This document shows positions 51,099 through 59,728 of a stretch of 64,000 nt of DNA, in pieces; the stretch's first letter is position 1; every line of letters starts with the position of its first letter. The position numbers were made by a program, and so were the translations under genes. Below the pieces are notes generated by a model, which was not told where the DNA came from, searched no databases, and worked only from the letters and a program-made list of their open reading frames with translations. Source of the DNA: Aurantimonas aggregata (GTDB lineage: Bacteria > Pseudomonadota > Alphaproteobacteria > Rhizobiales > Rhizobiaceae); assembly GCF_010500835.1 (NCBI RefSeq), contig NZ_JAAAMJ010000020.1:1-64000 (forward strand), written 5' to 3'.

Positions 51099-54020
51099 AT
51101 GGCCACGCTCACTTCCCAGTTGATCCTCAGTCTGATCGACCGGGTGACTGCCCCCGCGCGCGGCATCGCCGGCGCCGTCGACAATCTGCAGGGGCGCCTA
51201 GCGGCGAACAACCGCCAGATGGACGCCATGCGTGGCCGCATGGTCGAGGCGGTGGCTGTAGCCGGGACACTCGCCTACGCCATTGGCGGCCCCATCCGGG
51301 CGGCAATGGAATTTGAAAGTGCCATGGCCGACGTCCGCAAGGTCGTCGATTTCCCTACGCCTACCGCCTTCAAGGAGATGGGCGCTGACATCATTGAGAT
51401 GTCGACACGGTTGCCCATCGCGGCCGAGGGCATTGCAGCCATCGTCGCGGAGGCGGGGCAGTCGGATATCGCGCGTGAGGAGCTTCTGGGTTTCGCAGAG
51501 ATCGCGTCGAAAGTCTCCGTCGCGTGGGATATGGCGGCCGGAGATACCGGCAAGGCCCTGGCAGAGATCAAGACGCAACTTTCGTTGTCCGTCGCGGGCA
51601 CGTCCGAGTTGGCGGACGTGATCAACCACCTGTCGAACACATCGGCATCGGCCGCACCGGACCTCGTGGAGTACATGAAGCGGATTGCCTCTGTCGGCGA
51701 GATGGGCGGCTTCACGTCCGCCCAGACGGCCGCGCTCGGCTCGGCGATGATCGCGTCCGGCGCCGAAGCGGAGGTGGCCGCGACATCGTTCCGCAACGTC
51801 GTCAAGATGATGTCGAGAGGCAATTCGGCAGCGAAGAGTCAGGTTGCGGCTTTCCGTGACCTCGGCATGCACGAAGCCGACGTTGCCAAGGCCTTCGGCA
51901 AGGATCCAGTCGCCGCGCTGCGCGAAGTCCTCGTAGCCTTGTCTAAGATCGAAGATCCGGCCAAGCGCATGACGACGGCGTTCGGTGCCTTCGGCGAGGA
52001 AGCGCGCGGGTTCATGCCGCTGATCGCCAACATCGAGCTGTATGACAAGGCGTTGGCCGCTGTATCACGTCGGTCCGACTACCTCGGGTCTTCACAGCGG
52101 GAATACGAGGAGCGTGCAAAGACCTCAGCGAACGCGATGCAGCTTTTCGCGAACAAAGCTACGGCTGCAGGCATCGCTATAGGCTCGGCGCTCCTTCCGG
52201 CGCTTAATGGCGTTATGGACGCTCTCGGCCCGCTAGCGCTTGCCATCGCCCGCTTCGCCGACGCCAACCCCCGCCTGACGTCGACGGTGGTCGCATTGAC
52301 CGCCGGTCTTGTCGCCCTGCGGGTCGCGTCGCTGGCAGCGCAATTCAGCTTCTTCTGGATGCGCGGGGCATATCTCGCCACGGCAATAGCCGGCCTGAAG
52401 GGCATCGGCGGCGCGCTCGGCGCCGTGACGGCGGCGGCCAGCCTGTTCGGTCGCCGGAGTCGTGCGGCGGGGCAGGCAGCCTTCACCGGATTCTCGATGG
52501 CGGCGCGATCGGCGGACAAGGCTGCGGCGGCAAGCGCCGCATCGGCGCGGATGATTGCCGGCATGTCCGGCGTTGGCAATGCCGCGGCATCCACGCGCAT
52601 GATTGCAGGCATGACCGCTGCGTCCGGTGCTCTTGTGCCCGCAGCGGCTGGTGTCACGGGAGCACTGGCGGGCGTCTTCACGGCATTCGTCGCGGGCCTC
52701 GCCGGCATCACGGCGCCGGTATGGCTTCTCGTCGGCGGCATCGTTCTGGCAGTCGCCGGCATCGCGGCGTCGGTCTATAAATACTGGGTGCCAATCTCGG
52801 AGTTCTTTTCCGGGTTTGCATCTGTCATCGGCGAAGCTCTGAGCGGCGCCATCTCCGCGATCAGCGACTTCGGGTCTCAGTTGGCATCCGCAGTCGGGTC
52901 GTGGGCAAAAGAGAAACTGATCGACTTTGGTGTGTGGCTTGGCTTCGATGAGGCCGGCATGCGCGCTGGGTTCGACGCGGCCAAAGCCGTTATATCTGCA
53001 GGCATCTCCGACATGATCGCAATGGTCAAGGCCATACCGGGTCAGATCGGTAACTGGTTCGGCGACCTGTTCGAGATGAACCAGTATTCGGAACATGCGA
53101 CCGCCGAGTTCCGAAGCGCTGGCGAGCGCATGGCGCAGGCGCTTGTTGGTGCCCTGGCTGGCCTGCCAGGCAAAATCGTCGCGGCAATCGGATCGACCGA
53201 TCTGGCGGGTATCGCCAGCGGTCTGGTCGCAGATATCAAAACGATCCCTGGACGGATCACGGCCGCCCTCGCGAATATTGACATGGCAGCGCCATTCCGA
53301 ACCGCCTTCCAGACGCTGGGGGCGATCCCGGTTCCGGGTTTTGATGACCTGATAGCGATACCTGGACGGATTGCGTCGGCGTTCGCAAATATGGACATGG
53401 CGGCGCCGGTTCGGGTCGCCTTCGATGCGATGCAGAATATCATCGCGGAGATCGTCTCCTTCTTCACCAACCTGACGATCCCGGCGCCGAGCTTCGAGAA
53501 CGTCGTCGCCGCGTTCAGCGCTCTGGTAGCGGGCATTCGAAAGGCTGTCACCGCGATCGAGGGGCTGGTCAGGCGCGCCAGCAGAGCCGTCTCATCCATC
53601 GGAGCGTTCGGATCGACCGCGGCCGGGGCAGGATCGGCCAACGCCAATCCGCTGCAGCCGATCATGCCCGGCGACGTGCCTGCCATTGACGCCGCGCGCG
53701 CCGCCGGCGGCGCGATTGCCGGCGGCCGCACCTATCTCGTCGGAGAGGAGGGTCCGGAGCTGATCACGCCAAACCGAAGCGGCTTCGTGCATCCCGCCGA
53801 CGAGACCGCTGGCATGATGGTGCCGCGCGGGCGGGGCGGTGGCGGTGCGTCGACCGGATATGCCGGCACGCCGGTGATCAATCTCGGCGGCATCACGATC
53901 AATCCCGGCCCCGGCATGGATGAAGCCGCGCTTGCCGAAAAGACCGCGCGGGCGATCGACAAGGCCATCAGGGACGCCTTCTCCGGCGGCCACTGGAACG
54001 GCGGATACAGGGTGGCCTGA
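51099..54020 (+). CDS. Tail tape measure protein
   Basis: The 973-residue protein has the TP901-type core (FESAMADVRKVVDFPTPTAFKEMGADIIEMSTRLP with AAEGIAAIVAEAGQSDIAREEL), several hydrophobic spans in the middle (GALAGVFTAFVAGLAGITAPVWLLVGGIVLAVAG) and a C-terminal EEGPELITPNRSGFV tail. Length sets tail length. The ATG at 51099 was chosen over an upstream in-frame start, since the family begins there. Confidence 0.9.
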   Translation: MATLTSQLILSLIDRVTAPARGIAGAVDNLQGRLAANNRQMDAMRGRMVEAVAVAGTLAYAIGGPIRAAMEFESAMADVRKVVDFPTPTAFKEMGADIIEMSTRLPIAAEGIAAIVAEAGQSDIAREELLGFAEIASKVSVAWDMAAGDTGKALAEIKTQLSLSVAGTSELADVINHLSNTSASAAPDLVEYMKRIASVGEMGGFTSAQTAALGSAMIASGAEAEVAATSFRNVVKMMSRGNSAAKSQVAAFRDLGMHEADVAKAFGKDPVAALREVLVALSKIEDPAKRMTTAFGAFGEEARGFMPLIANIELYDKALAAVSRRSDYLGSSQREYEERAKTSANAMQLFANKATAAGIAIGSALLPALNGVMDALGPLALAIARFADANPRLTSTVVALTAGLVALRVASLAAQFSFFWMRGAYLATAIAGLKGIGGALGAVTAAASLFGRRSRAAGQAAFTGFSMAARSADKAAAASAASARMIAGMSGVGNAAASTRMIAGMTAASGALVPAAAGVTGALAGVFTAFVAGLAGITAPVWLLVGGIVLAVAGIAASVYKYWVPISEFFSGFASVIGEALSGAISAISDFGSQLASAVGSWAKEKLIDFGVWLGFDEAGMRAGFDAAKAVISAGISDMIAMVKAIPGQIGNWFGDLFEMNQYSEHATAEFRSAGERMAQALVGALAGLPGKIVAAIGSTDLAGIASGLVADIKTIPGRITAALANIDMAAPFRTAFQTLGAIPVPGFDDLIAIPGRIASAFANMDMAAPVRVAFDAMQNIIAEIVSFFTNLTIPAPSFENVVAAFSALVAGIRKAVTAIEGLVRRASRAVSSIGAFGSTAAGAGSANANPLQPIMPGDVPAIDAARAAGGAIAGGRTYLVGEEGPELITPNRSGFVHPADETAGMMVPRGRGGGGASTGYAGTPVINLGGITINPGPGMDEAALAEKTARAIDKAIRDAFSGGHWNGGYRVA

Positions 54021-54457
54021 TGCTCTATTCGATCGGTACCGTCGATCTGGACACGCGGCCTTTCAGCGTCGAGACGGTCGAGCGCTCGGCCTCGGCCGAC
54101 TTCGCCGTCAAGCCGCTGATCGGCACGCTGCCCGGCCGCGAATTCATGGGTGAAGGCGAGGACCGGCTCACCGTGTCGGGGCAGCTGCTGCCCTCGAAGA
54201 TCGGTGGCTTGACCCAGCTCGAGGCGCTGCACTCGTTCCGCCGCGCCGGGCAGCGTCTGCCGGTCATGCGCGGCGACGGCAGAATGCTCGGCTGGTTCGT
54301 CATCGAGGAAATCCGCGAAAGCCACAGCAATCTGATGCGGGATGGCGTCGGCTTCACGGTCGGCCATTCGGTAACGATGGCGCGGACGTCGCCGGAAGGC
54401 GCCAGCGCCAGCATCATCGGCGCGCTGTTGTCGATCTTCGGTGCCATCGGGAGATGA
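54020..54457 (+). CDS. Tail protein U (P2 gpU-like)
   Basis: The 145-residue protein (MLYSIGTVDLDTRPFSVETVERSASADFAVKPLIGTLPGREFMG) matches the P2 gpU group, a tail-completion protein. It starts at the last base of the tape measure stop and ends overlapping gpX. Confidence 0.85.
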   Translation: MLYSIGTVDLDTRPFSVETVERSASADFAVKPLIGTLPGREFMGEGEDRLTVSGQLLPSKIGGLTQLEALHSFRRAGQRLPVMRGDGRMLGWFVIEEIRESHSNLMRDGVGFTVGHSVTMARTSPEGASASIIGALLSIFGAIGR

Positions 54458-54684
54458 AAATGGCCAGGCCGATATTGGTGCGCGGCGAGTCGATCCTGCT
54501 CGACCAGCTTCTGACCGCAGAGTTCGGACCGGTCCGGGCACGCGAGACGATGATCGCGGCGCTCGATCTGAACCCGGGGCTGGCCGAGCACGGCGCCGTC
54601 ATCCCCGTGGGGACAACGGTGCTCATTCCCGACCCACCGTCGGCGGCGCCATCGGCCCGCCGCGTCGTCTCACTATTCGGATAG
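54454..54684 (+). CDS. Tail protein X (gpX-like, LysM-like)
   Basis: The 76-residue protein has a LysM-like alpha/beta pattern (GESILLDQLLTAEFGPVRARETMIAALDLNPGLAEHGAVIPVGTTVLIPDPP) typical of P2 gpX. It lies between U and D. Confidence 0.85.
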   Translation: MKMARPILVRGESILLDQLLTAEFGPVRARETMIAALDLNPGLAEHGAVIPVGTTVLIPDPPSAAPSARRVVSLFG

Positions 54685-54687
54685 GTC

Positions 54688-55761
54688 ATGGCCTGGAAAG
54701 TCGCCTGGAGCGTCCTGATCGACGGGCAGGACGTCACCGCGAACATGCGGCCGTTCCTCACCGATATCAGCGTCTCGGACAAGGATGGCACGGCGAGCGA
54801 CAGCTGCTCGCTCAGCTTCGATGATTCCGGCGGCCAGGCGCTGCTGCCGCAAGACGGCGCGCGGGTGATCATCGCCCTTGAAGGCGCGCAGATCTTCGAG
54901 GGCACGGTCGACAGCGTCCGATCCGCGGGCTCGCGCGGCGGCGGTCGCATGCTGTCCGTGACCGCCAAGGGCTTCGACGCGAAGGGCAAGGTGAAGGACG
55001 GCCAGCGCTGGCACATGGACGACGCCACGCTGCAGGAGGCACTCGGCAAGGCCGCTGAGATGGGCGGCCTCGCCGGGGTGGTTTTAGACCCGGCCTTCGC
55101 GGCGATCCGGCGGCCATACTGGAGCCCTGACGGCGAGACCTTTCTTGGCTGGGGGCAGAAGCTGGCGCGCGAGCTGGGCGCGACGTTCAAGATCCGCGGC
55201 GACCGCGCCGTGCTGGCAAAGCGCGGTCAGGGTCTCAGCGCCGCCGGCGGCGCGATGCCAACCGTCCTGGCGCGCATCCCGGGCAACGTCATCTCCTGGG
55301 AGATCTCGCCGGTCGCCAATCGCGGCCGCTACAAGCGCGCGACGGTGCGGTTCTTCGACCGGGAGAACGCGACGTTCCGGACCGAGGAGGTGACGGTCGA
55401 GGGCGTCGAGGGCGTCGAGGCGTCGGACGCGGTGCAGACCGATGCGGCTGATGCCGACCAGGCGAAGGGAATTGCTGAAGCCCGCGGCCGCGAAAGCGAG
55501 CGCGAGGGCGGCGGCGGCACGATCGAGATGGATCTTGCCGTCGAGGCGCAGGCCGAAGGCACGGTGATCCTCGCCGGCGCCCGCCCGGGCATCGACGGCA
55601 CCTACCGCATCGTCGGCGTGACCCACAAGGCGACGCGCTCTGGGGGCGCCACGACCAGCCTCGAAATCAAGCAGCCGACGGGCGAGGCCGGAAAGGACGG
55701 CCGCGCCGCATCCGGCGCGCCGCCGGCGAGCGTGCCGGTCCCGACGCCGGCGCCGCGATAG
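54688..55761 (+). CDS. Late control protein D / tail hub
   Basis: The 357-residue protein matches the P2 gpD group, a hub or VgrG-like baseplate protein (GFDAKGKVKDGQRWHMDDATLQEALGKAAEMGGL with KLARELGATFKIRGDRAVL and TYRIVGVTHKATRSGGATTSLEI at the end). Two terminators follow before the lysis genes. Confidence 0.88.
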   Translation: MAWKVAWSVLIDGQDVTANMRPFLTDISVSDKDGTASDSCSLSFDDSGGQALLPQDGARVIIALEGAQIFEGTVDSVRSAGSRGGGRMLSVTAKGFDAKGKVKDGQRWHMDDATLQEALGKAAEMGGLAGVVLDPAFAAIRRPYWSPDGETFLGWGQKLARELGATFKIRGDRAVLAKRGQGLSAAGGAMPTVLARIPGNVISWEISPVANRGRYKRATVRFFDRENATFRTEEVTVEGVEGVEASDAVQTDAADADQAKGIAEARGRESEREGGGGTIEMDLAVEAQAEGTVILAGARPGIDGTYRIVGVTHKATRSGGATTSLEIKQPTGEAGKDGRAASGAPPASVPVPTPAPR

Positions 55762-55784
55762 CGTCGTGGCTTCCACCATCCACC

Positions 55785-55841
55785 CGGCCGCATCAAGCGG
55801 CCGTTTTCTTGAGCCCGTCCCGGTCCGCCGTGGCGGGCTTT
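55785..55841 (+). terminator. Two tandem terminators after the tail operon
   Basis: A first hairpin, cggccgc/gcggccg (55785-55803), is followed by TTTTCTT. A second, agcccg/cgggct (55812-55839), ends in TTT. The pair separates the tail genes from the lysis cassette. Confidence 0.75.
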
Positions 55842-55861
55842 CTCGTTGATGGAGATCCGTC

Positions 55862-56749
55862 ATGGATATCAGTCCCGCCGGCGCGACGTTCGTCGGCCAT
55901 CATGAGGGGTTCGTCCCTCGCTACTATCTCGACCCGGTCGGGGTCGGGACGATCGGTACCGGTTTTACCTGGGCGTCCTCGGCGCTCCGGACCTGGTGGG
56001 GGAAGAACCGTCCCAGCCAGAAGTTCGGGCCGGGCGCCACGATGACCCGGGCCGAAGCGGCCGAGGTGCTTATCCTGCTGATGCGGGAGGAGTACGGGGC
56101 CGCGGTGAACCGCTTCCTCGGCAAGGCGGTCGCGCAGCACGTCTTCGACGCGATGGCGTCCGTCACCTTCAACTGCGGCGCCGGCACGCTGTCGGATCGC
56201 TGGGCGGCCGCCGCCAAGCGCGGCGACATGAAGGACGCAGCCGATCTCCTGAAGACCACGCGGGTGACGGCGAAGGGCAAGCGCCTGGCGGGTCTCTTCT
56301 CGCGCCGGCTGGACGAGTCCGAGCTGATCGAGCAGGCCGATTACACGATCGGGCGTCCGGAGGCGGACCCGATGGCCGACGGCATGCTGGTGCGCGGCGA
56401 GCAGGGGGAGGCGGTGCGGCAGCTGCAGCTCGATCTGCAGGCGGTCGGCATCTACGCCGACGGCGTCGCGGACGGGATCTTCGGCTACGGCACCGAGGCG
56501 GCGGTGATGGAGTTCCAGCGCTCGGTCGGGCTCAAGGATGACGGCTATGCCGGACCCGCGACGCTCGCCGCTTTGAAGGGCGTGGAGCCGGCCCAGCCGA
56601 TCGTCGTGCCGGAAAAGCCGGCACCGCTGCCGGTCCCTATTGCGCCGACGCCTGTCGAGCCGGCACCGGGCGCGCCGCTCACTGCCATCCAGTACCTCAC
56701 CATCATCGAGGCCGCGACCGACGGCCTTCGCCAGCACTACGGAGCCTGA
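55862..56749 (+). CDS. Endolysin: T4-type lysozyme plus peptidoglycan-binding domain
   Basis: The 295-residue protein has HEG at E15, D24 in YYLDPVGVGT and T30, with the same 9- and 6-residue spacings as the T4 lysozyme E-D-T triad. The VTFNCGAGTL stretch is also family-like. Residues 176-240 form a PG_binding_1 domain (VRGEQGEAVRQLQLDLQAVGIYADGVADGIFGYGT). No signal peptide is seen, so it needs a holin. GGAGAT precedes the ATG. Confidence 0.92.
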   Translation: MDISPAGATFVGHHEGFVPRYYLDPVGVGTIGTGFTWASSALRTWWGKNRPSQKFGPGATMTRAEAAEVLILLMREEYGAAVNRFLGKAVAQHVFDAMASVTFNCGAGTLSDRWAAAAKRGDMKDAADLLKTTRVTAKGKRLAGLFSRRLDESELIEQADYTIGRPEADPMADGMLVRGEQGEAVRQLQLDLQAVGIYADGVADGIFGYGTEAAVMEFQRSVGLKDDGYAGPATLAALKGVEPAQPIVVPEKPAPLPVPIAPTPVEPAPGAPLTAIQYLTIIEAATDGLRQHYGA

Positions 56750-56752
56750 CCC

Positions 56753-57082
56753 ATGTCGAAATGGATTCCCGATCGCAAGGTGTGGACTGGCGGCCTGTTC
56801 GCCGTCCTCGCCTTCCTGGCTGTGCTGGCGCTCAACACATGGGCCGGCACCGACATCCCGATCGAAGCGGGCGCCTTCATTGCACTCGGCATCGGCAAGG
56901 CGCTGGAATACATCCTGCCGCCGTCGGTGCTCGACATCATCAAGCGGGTCAACAACGACATCGTGGCGATCGCCGCCGCGTCACCGGAATCGAAGGTGAG
57001 CCCGGAGGTCGGCCCCGTCGCGGCAAGGGCGGCTCAGTCCGACGACGCCTTCGAGGTGATCATGAAGCGGATGGGCCGGTGA
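56753..57082 (+). CDS. Membrane protein of the lysis cassette (holin-like)
   Basis: The 109-residue protein has two hydrophobic spans near the start (GGLFAVLAFLAVLALNTWAG and AFIALGIGKALEYIL) and a soluble acidic tail. It may be a holin or a related pore. It lies three bases after the endolysin gene. Confidence 0.6.
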   Translation: MSKWIPDRKVWTGGLFAVLAFLAVLALNTWAGTDIPIEAGAFIALGIGKALEYILPPSVLDIIKRVNNDIVAIAAASPESKVSPEVGPVAARAAQSDDAFEVIMKRMGR

Positions 57083-57165
57083 GCACGTTCCGCTGCACCT
57101 TCTGGGGCGTCGTCGCCGGCGTGGCGGTTATCGCCTTGCTGGCGCTGAGCGCGTCGCCGGTGTGA
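57079..57165 (+). CDS. Small single-span membrane peptide, 28 aa
   Basis: A GTG-started 28-residue peptide overlaps the previous stop (GTGA) and is almost one hydrophobic helix (GVVAGVAVIALLALSAS). It may be a pinholin or antiholin. The coupling and position support expression. Confidence 0.5.
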   Translation: MSTFRCTFWGVVAGVAVIALLALSASPV

Positions 57166-57168
57166 CCC

Positions 57169-57771
57169 ATGCCGAATTCGCCAGCGGTGCGCCGCTCCAC
57201 TGCACAAATCAAGCCCGGGACCGAGCAGCGCAACATGACCCCTGATATCCAGGAATATCTGGAAGCCATCCCAGTCCTCCTGATGGTCGGCTCCGCTATA
57301 GCTGCCGTCGTCGCATGGCTCATCAACCGACGTGACAAGCAACGGGCGTCGCAGCTGTCGGCGTCCGAGCTGGCCCGCGAGAAGGCAGAGAAGGCCCGCA
57401 TTCAGGAACGGCAGGACCACATCGACGAACTTCGTGCTGCCGAGGCCTCACGCGAGGCCGAGCGCCGTGAGATGCGGGAGGACCGAGAGCAGTTCTACGA
57501 CAAGCTGATGCACGAGTTGGCCCGCATCACGCAGGCCTATGATGCAATGCGCGAGCGTCACGATGAGGAAATGAAGCGCGGCATCAGCCTGCGGGTTTCG
57601 CTGGCCGACGCCGCGCTGCGGGAGAAGGATCTCCAAGCCACGATCATCGAACTTACCAAAGAGGTGAAGAAGCTGCAGGGCGTCATCGCTGACATGGAAC
57701 GGCGGCTGGAAGCTCGAGAGGCGAAGACTGATGCGCGGGACGCCGAGGAAGACCGGGGGCACGAAGCGTAG
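57169..57771 (+). CDS. Coiled-coil membrane protein (spanin-like)
   Basis: The protein of up to 200 residues has a short cytoplasmic segment, one hydrophobic span (IPVLLMVGSAIAAVVAWLINR) and a very long charged coiled coil (SASELAREKAEKARIQERQDHIDELRAAEASREAERREM). The layout is that of an inner-membrane spanin (Rz-like). I found no nested lipoprotein for an outer partner. The start could be 57169 or 57235; neither has a good ribosome site. Confidence 0.6.
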   Translation: MPNSPAVRRSTAQIKPGTEQRNMTPDIQEYLEAIPVLLMVGSAIAAVVAWLINRRDKQRASQLSASELAREKAEKARIQERQDHIDELRAAEASREAERREMREDREQFYDKLMHELARITQAYDAMRERHDEEMKRGISLRVSLADAALREKDLQATIIELTKEVKKLQGVIADMERRLEAREAKTDARDAEEDRGHEA

Positions 57772-57802
57772 GATTGACCGCCTCCCACACCGCTGTCATG
57801 CC

Positions 57803-57838
57803 AAAGCCGCCGTCCTTCGCCAGGGCGGCGGCTTTTCG
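57803..57838 (+). terminator. Terminator after the lysis cassette
   Basis: aaagccgccg (57803-57812) pairs with cggcggcttt (57826-57835) around a 13-base loop and TTTT follows. It ends the late phage operon. Confidence 0.8.
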
Positions 57839-57986
57839 TTTCTCGGGTGATGCTCGACCTCGTGTTCGACGCAAGGCTCCGGCTGGGTGAGGGCCGCTTT
57901 GCAAGCGTTCGAGCCCAAGCCGGAAAATTCGGTTTGGAAGGTCCCCCGGTATTACCGGCTGAATCTTGGGAACCTGCAATCTAAGC

Positions 57987-58015
57987 TTGACACTAAATTA
58001 GAGAAATCCAATACA
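57987..58015 (+). promoter_or_regulatory. Promoter of the MucR-type gene
   Basis: TTGACA (57987-57992) and AATACA (58010-58015) are 17 bases apart within an AT-rich stretch, about 38 bases before the ATG. Confidence 0.55.
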
Positions 58016-58052
58016 GACTGTAGGAAATGTCTTTAAATAATCGGAGAGGATT

Positions 58053-58475
58053 ATGGATCAGCTCGAGAGCCTCGGCAGCAATGAGCTGCTGATGGAATTG
58101 ACCGCCGAAGTTGTCGCCGCTTATGTCAGCAATAACTCGTTGCCTGTGTCGGAGCTGCCGGACCTGATCTCTAACGTGTACGGCGCTTTCAATCAGACTT
58201 TTATTGCGCCGGAGCAGGTGCCTTTGGCCGAGAAGCCGATGCCTGCGGTGCCGGTCAAAAAGTCAATTTACGGCGACTTCATCATCTGCCTCGATGACGG
58301 TAAGAAGTTCAAGTCGCTTAAACGCCATCTGATGACACACCATGGTCTGACCCCCGAGGAGTATCGGGAGAAGTGGGGCCTGCCCACGCATTACCCAATG
58401 GTCGCCCCGAACTACGCGGCCGCGCGTTCACGTATCGCCAAGCAGCTTGGCCTCGGCCGAAAGCCCCGCCGCTAG
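58053..58475 (+). CDS. MucR/Ros-family zinc-finger regulator
   Basis: The 140-residue protein carries the MucR zinc finger with C79, D82, H92 and H97 (C-x2-D-x9-H-x4-H) in [32 protein letters not shown], then the usual [13 protein letters not shown] tail. MucR proteins act as H-NS-like silencers controlling exopolysaccharide and virulence genes in rhizobia. GGAGAGG precedes the ATG. It starts after the lysis operon terminator. Confidence 0.93.
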   Translation: MDQLESLGSNELLMELTAEVVAAYVSNNSLPVSELPDLISNVYGAFNQTFIAPEQVPLAEKPMPAVPVKKSIYGDFIICLDDGKKFKSLKRHLMTHHGLTPEEYREKWGLPTHYPMVAPNYAAARSRIAKQLGLGRKPRR

Positions 58476-58789
58476 TCCACCGCACCTCGACGCGATTCCA
58501 CAGCCGCCGTCCCATTACTGGGGCGACGGCTTTTGTCGTTCAGGCGCCGGCCTACTGCGGCCAAACCGGCATCGATGGTCAGCGACGCCTGGAACACCGG
58601 CTTGTCAGCCTGATCGCGCACGCTGATGCTGATCACGTGATGATCTCCAGCCGGCACCGCGTCGCAGGCCATCCGGGGAAGGGCATCGATGGCAGCTTCG
58701 CGGACCGCTGCCAGGTTCCCGCACTCAACGCCTTCGTCGTCAGGGACGCTGAGCCCATTGTCGTTGATGTCGAAATAATAACGGGCCAT
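58472..58789 (-). CDS. DUF6894-family small protein
   Basis: The 105-residue protein starts [38 protein letters not shown], a form common in rhizobia (DUF6894). It would be cytoplasmic. It converges on the MucR gene with stops overlapping by four bases. Confidence 0.75.
   Translation of the reverse strand: MARYYFDINDNGLSVPDDEGVECGNLAAVREAAIDALPRMACDAVPAGDHHVISISVRDQADKPVFQASLTIDAGLAAVGRRLNDKSRRPSNGTAAVESRRGAVD
58506..58534. terminator. Terminator of the MucR gene
   Basis: gccgtc (58506-58511) pairs with gacggc (58525-58530) with extra pairs inside and TTTT follows. It lies within the reversed DUF6894 gene's 3' end. Confidence 0.6.
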
Positions 58790-58932
58790 GCGATTCTCCG
58801 GGAGACTTTCCCTTCCCGGCCTGAGCCGACCGAAATCTCTTTCGCTGCCTAGCGTCAGTGAGATCTGAGTAAAGATCGTCAGCTTGTGCTGCCCGTATCT
58901 GTGGCTGCCACCGCACTTCACGGCGACTTCAC

Positions 58933-58944
58933 GGGAACGTTCCC
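58933..58944. repeat. 12-bp perfect palindrome
   Basis: gggaacgttccc lies between the divergent DUF6894 and C-terminal-anchor genes, where a small dimeric regulator could bind. No -35/-10 pair was certain. Confidence 0.35.
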
Positions 58945-58987
58945 CACCAGCAGCCATTGCAGCTTCAGTTATCACTGGAGAAATCAA

Positions 58988-59251
58988 ATGCGACGCAATC
59001 CCCTGTACGCAGCAACTCTCACCGCGGGGCTCCTCTCCGCCACCGGAACTGCCGCTCTCGCTCAGGCCACAGCGCCAGATACTGAAACAGTGCAGCCAAT
59101 TACGACTCAGAACGAAGACGACGGCTTCGATCTTGGCTGGCTGGGGCTCATCGGCCTTTTGGGCCTGGCCGGTCTGGCTGGGCGCAAGCGGAACACGCAT
59201 ATCGAGACGGTGAACCGCCCGATCGATCCGGCAAATCGCCCGCGCGTGTAA
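58988..59251 (+). CDS. WGxxGxxG-type C-terminal anchor protein
   Basis: The 87-residue protein has a Sec signal (MRRNPLYAATLTAGLLSATGTAALA), an acidic disordered mid-part and a C-terminal hydrophobic segment (GWLGLIGLLGLAGLAGRKR) then a basic-rich tail. It resembles WGxxGxxG C-terminal anchor domains processed by rhombosortase-like enzymes. GGAG precedes the ATG. Function is unknown. Confidence 0.7.
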   Translation: MRRNPLYAATLTAGLLSATGTAALAQATAPDTETVQPITTQNEDDGFDLGWLGLIGLLGLAGLAGRKRNTHIETVNRPIDPANRPRV

Positions 59252-59286
59252 GCGCCACCTGCACATCTACATCGCCGTCATGCCTC

Positions 59287-59316
59287 AGCCGCCGTCCCTT
59301 CACCGGGGCGGCGGCT
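59287..59316 (+). terminator. Terminator after the anchor gene
   Basis: agccgccg (59287-59294) pairs with cggcggct (59309-59316), followed by a T-rich run (ttcttcg). The same GCCGCCGTCC...GGCGGCGGCTT pattern recurs at 57803 and 58506. Confidence 0.65.
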
Positions 59317-59431
59317 TCTTCGCGTTCAGCCCTTCGGGCGGATATCGCGACACAAAGTTGTCGCGGACCGGTAATATTTCTGCTGGGCCGCGCCTTCCAA
59401 GGTCGCATGCGGCGGTCTGCAGGAGGGAATA

Positions 59432-59656
59432 GTGATCAGTAGAATTCGAGAACAGGTCCGTCTTTCGATATCGCGCTATCGAGACGCCGGGTATTCCGCG
59501 ATCGACGTTGCAGCGCTGCGGCGGGATGTCATGGAGAGTTCTGCTAGCGGCGAGGACGTGGCCGAAGATACCATCAGCGAGATCATTGTCGAGGAATGCA
59601 GCAACCAGGGGATCCCGGTGATCCTCAAAGGAACTGATCTCTCTGTGAGAACCTGA
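59432..59656 (+). CDS. Small hypothetical protein, 74 aa
   Basis: A GTG-started 74-residue acidic helical protein (MISRIREQVRLSISRYRDAGYSAIDVAALRRDVMESS) follows AGGAGGGA. No family is recognised. Confidence 0.6.
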   Translation: MISRIREQVRLSISRYRDAGYSAIDVAALRRDVMESSASGEDVAEDTISEIIVEECSNQGIPVILKGTDLSVRT

Positions 59657-59728
59657 CACGGCCGCTGGTCTAGCCTGTCAAAGACTGTATGTTCTCGCCC
59701 GCGGCAGCAGCCGCGGATCGGATCATCA

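Larger units (their letters stand above)
22319..57840. mobile_element. Prophage, lambda-like head and P2-like contractile tail
   Basis: A tRNA-Cys 3' fragment plus adjacent integrase marks the left end. The genes that follow are repressor-like, early, terminase, head, tail, fibre and lysis genes in the normal phage order, all on the + strand except integrase, repressor, two cargo genes and two small genes. The right end is placed at the last lysis-type gene and its terminator. No second copy of the attachment core was seen up to 64000, so cargo may extend further right. All late functions look intact, so the prophage may be inducible. Confidence 0.85.
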
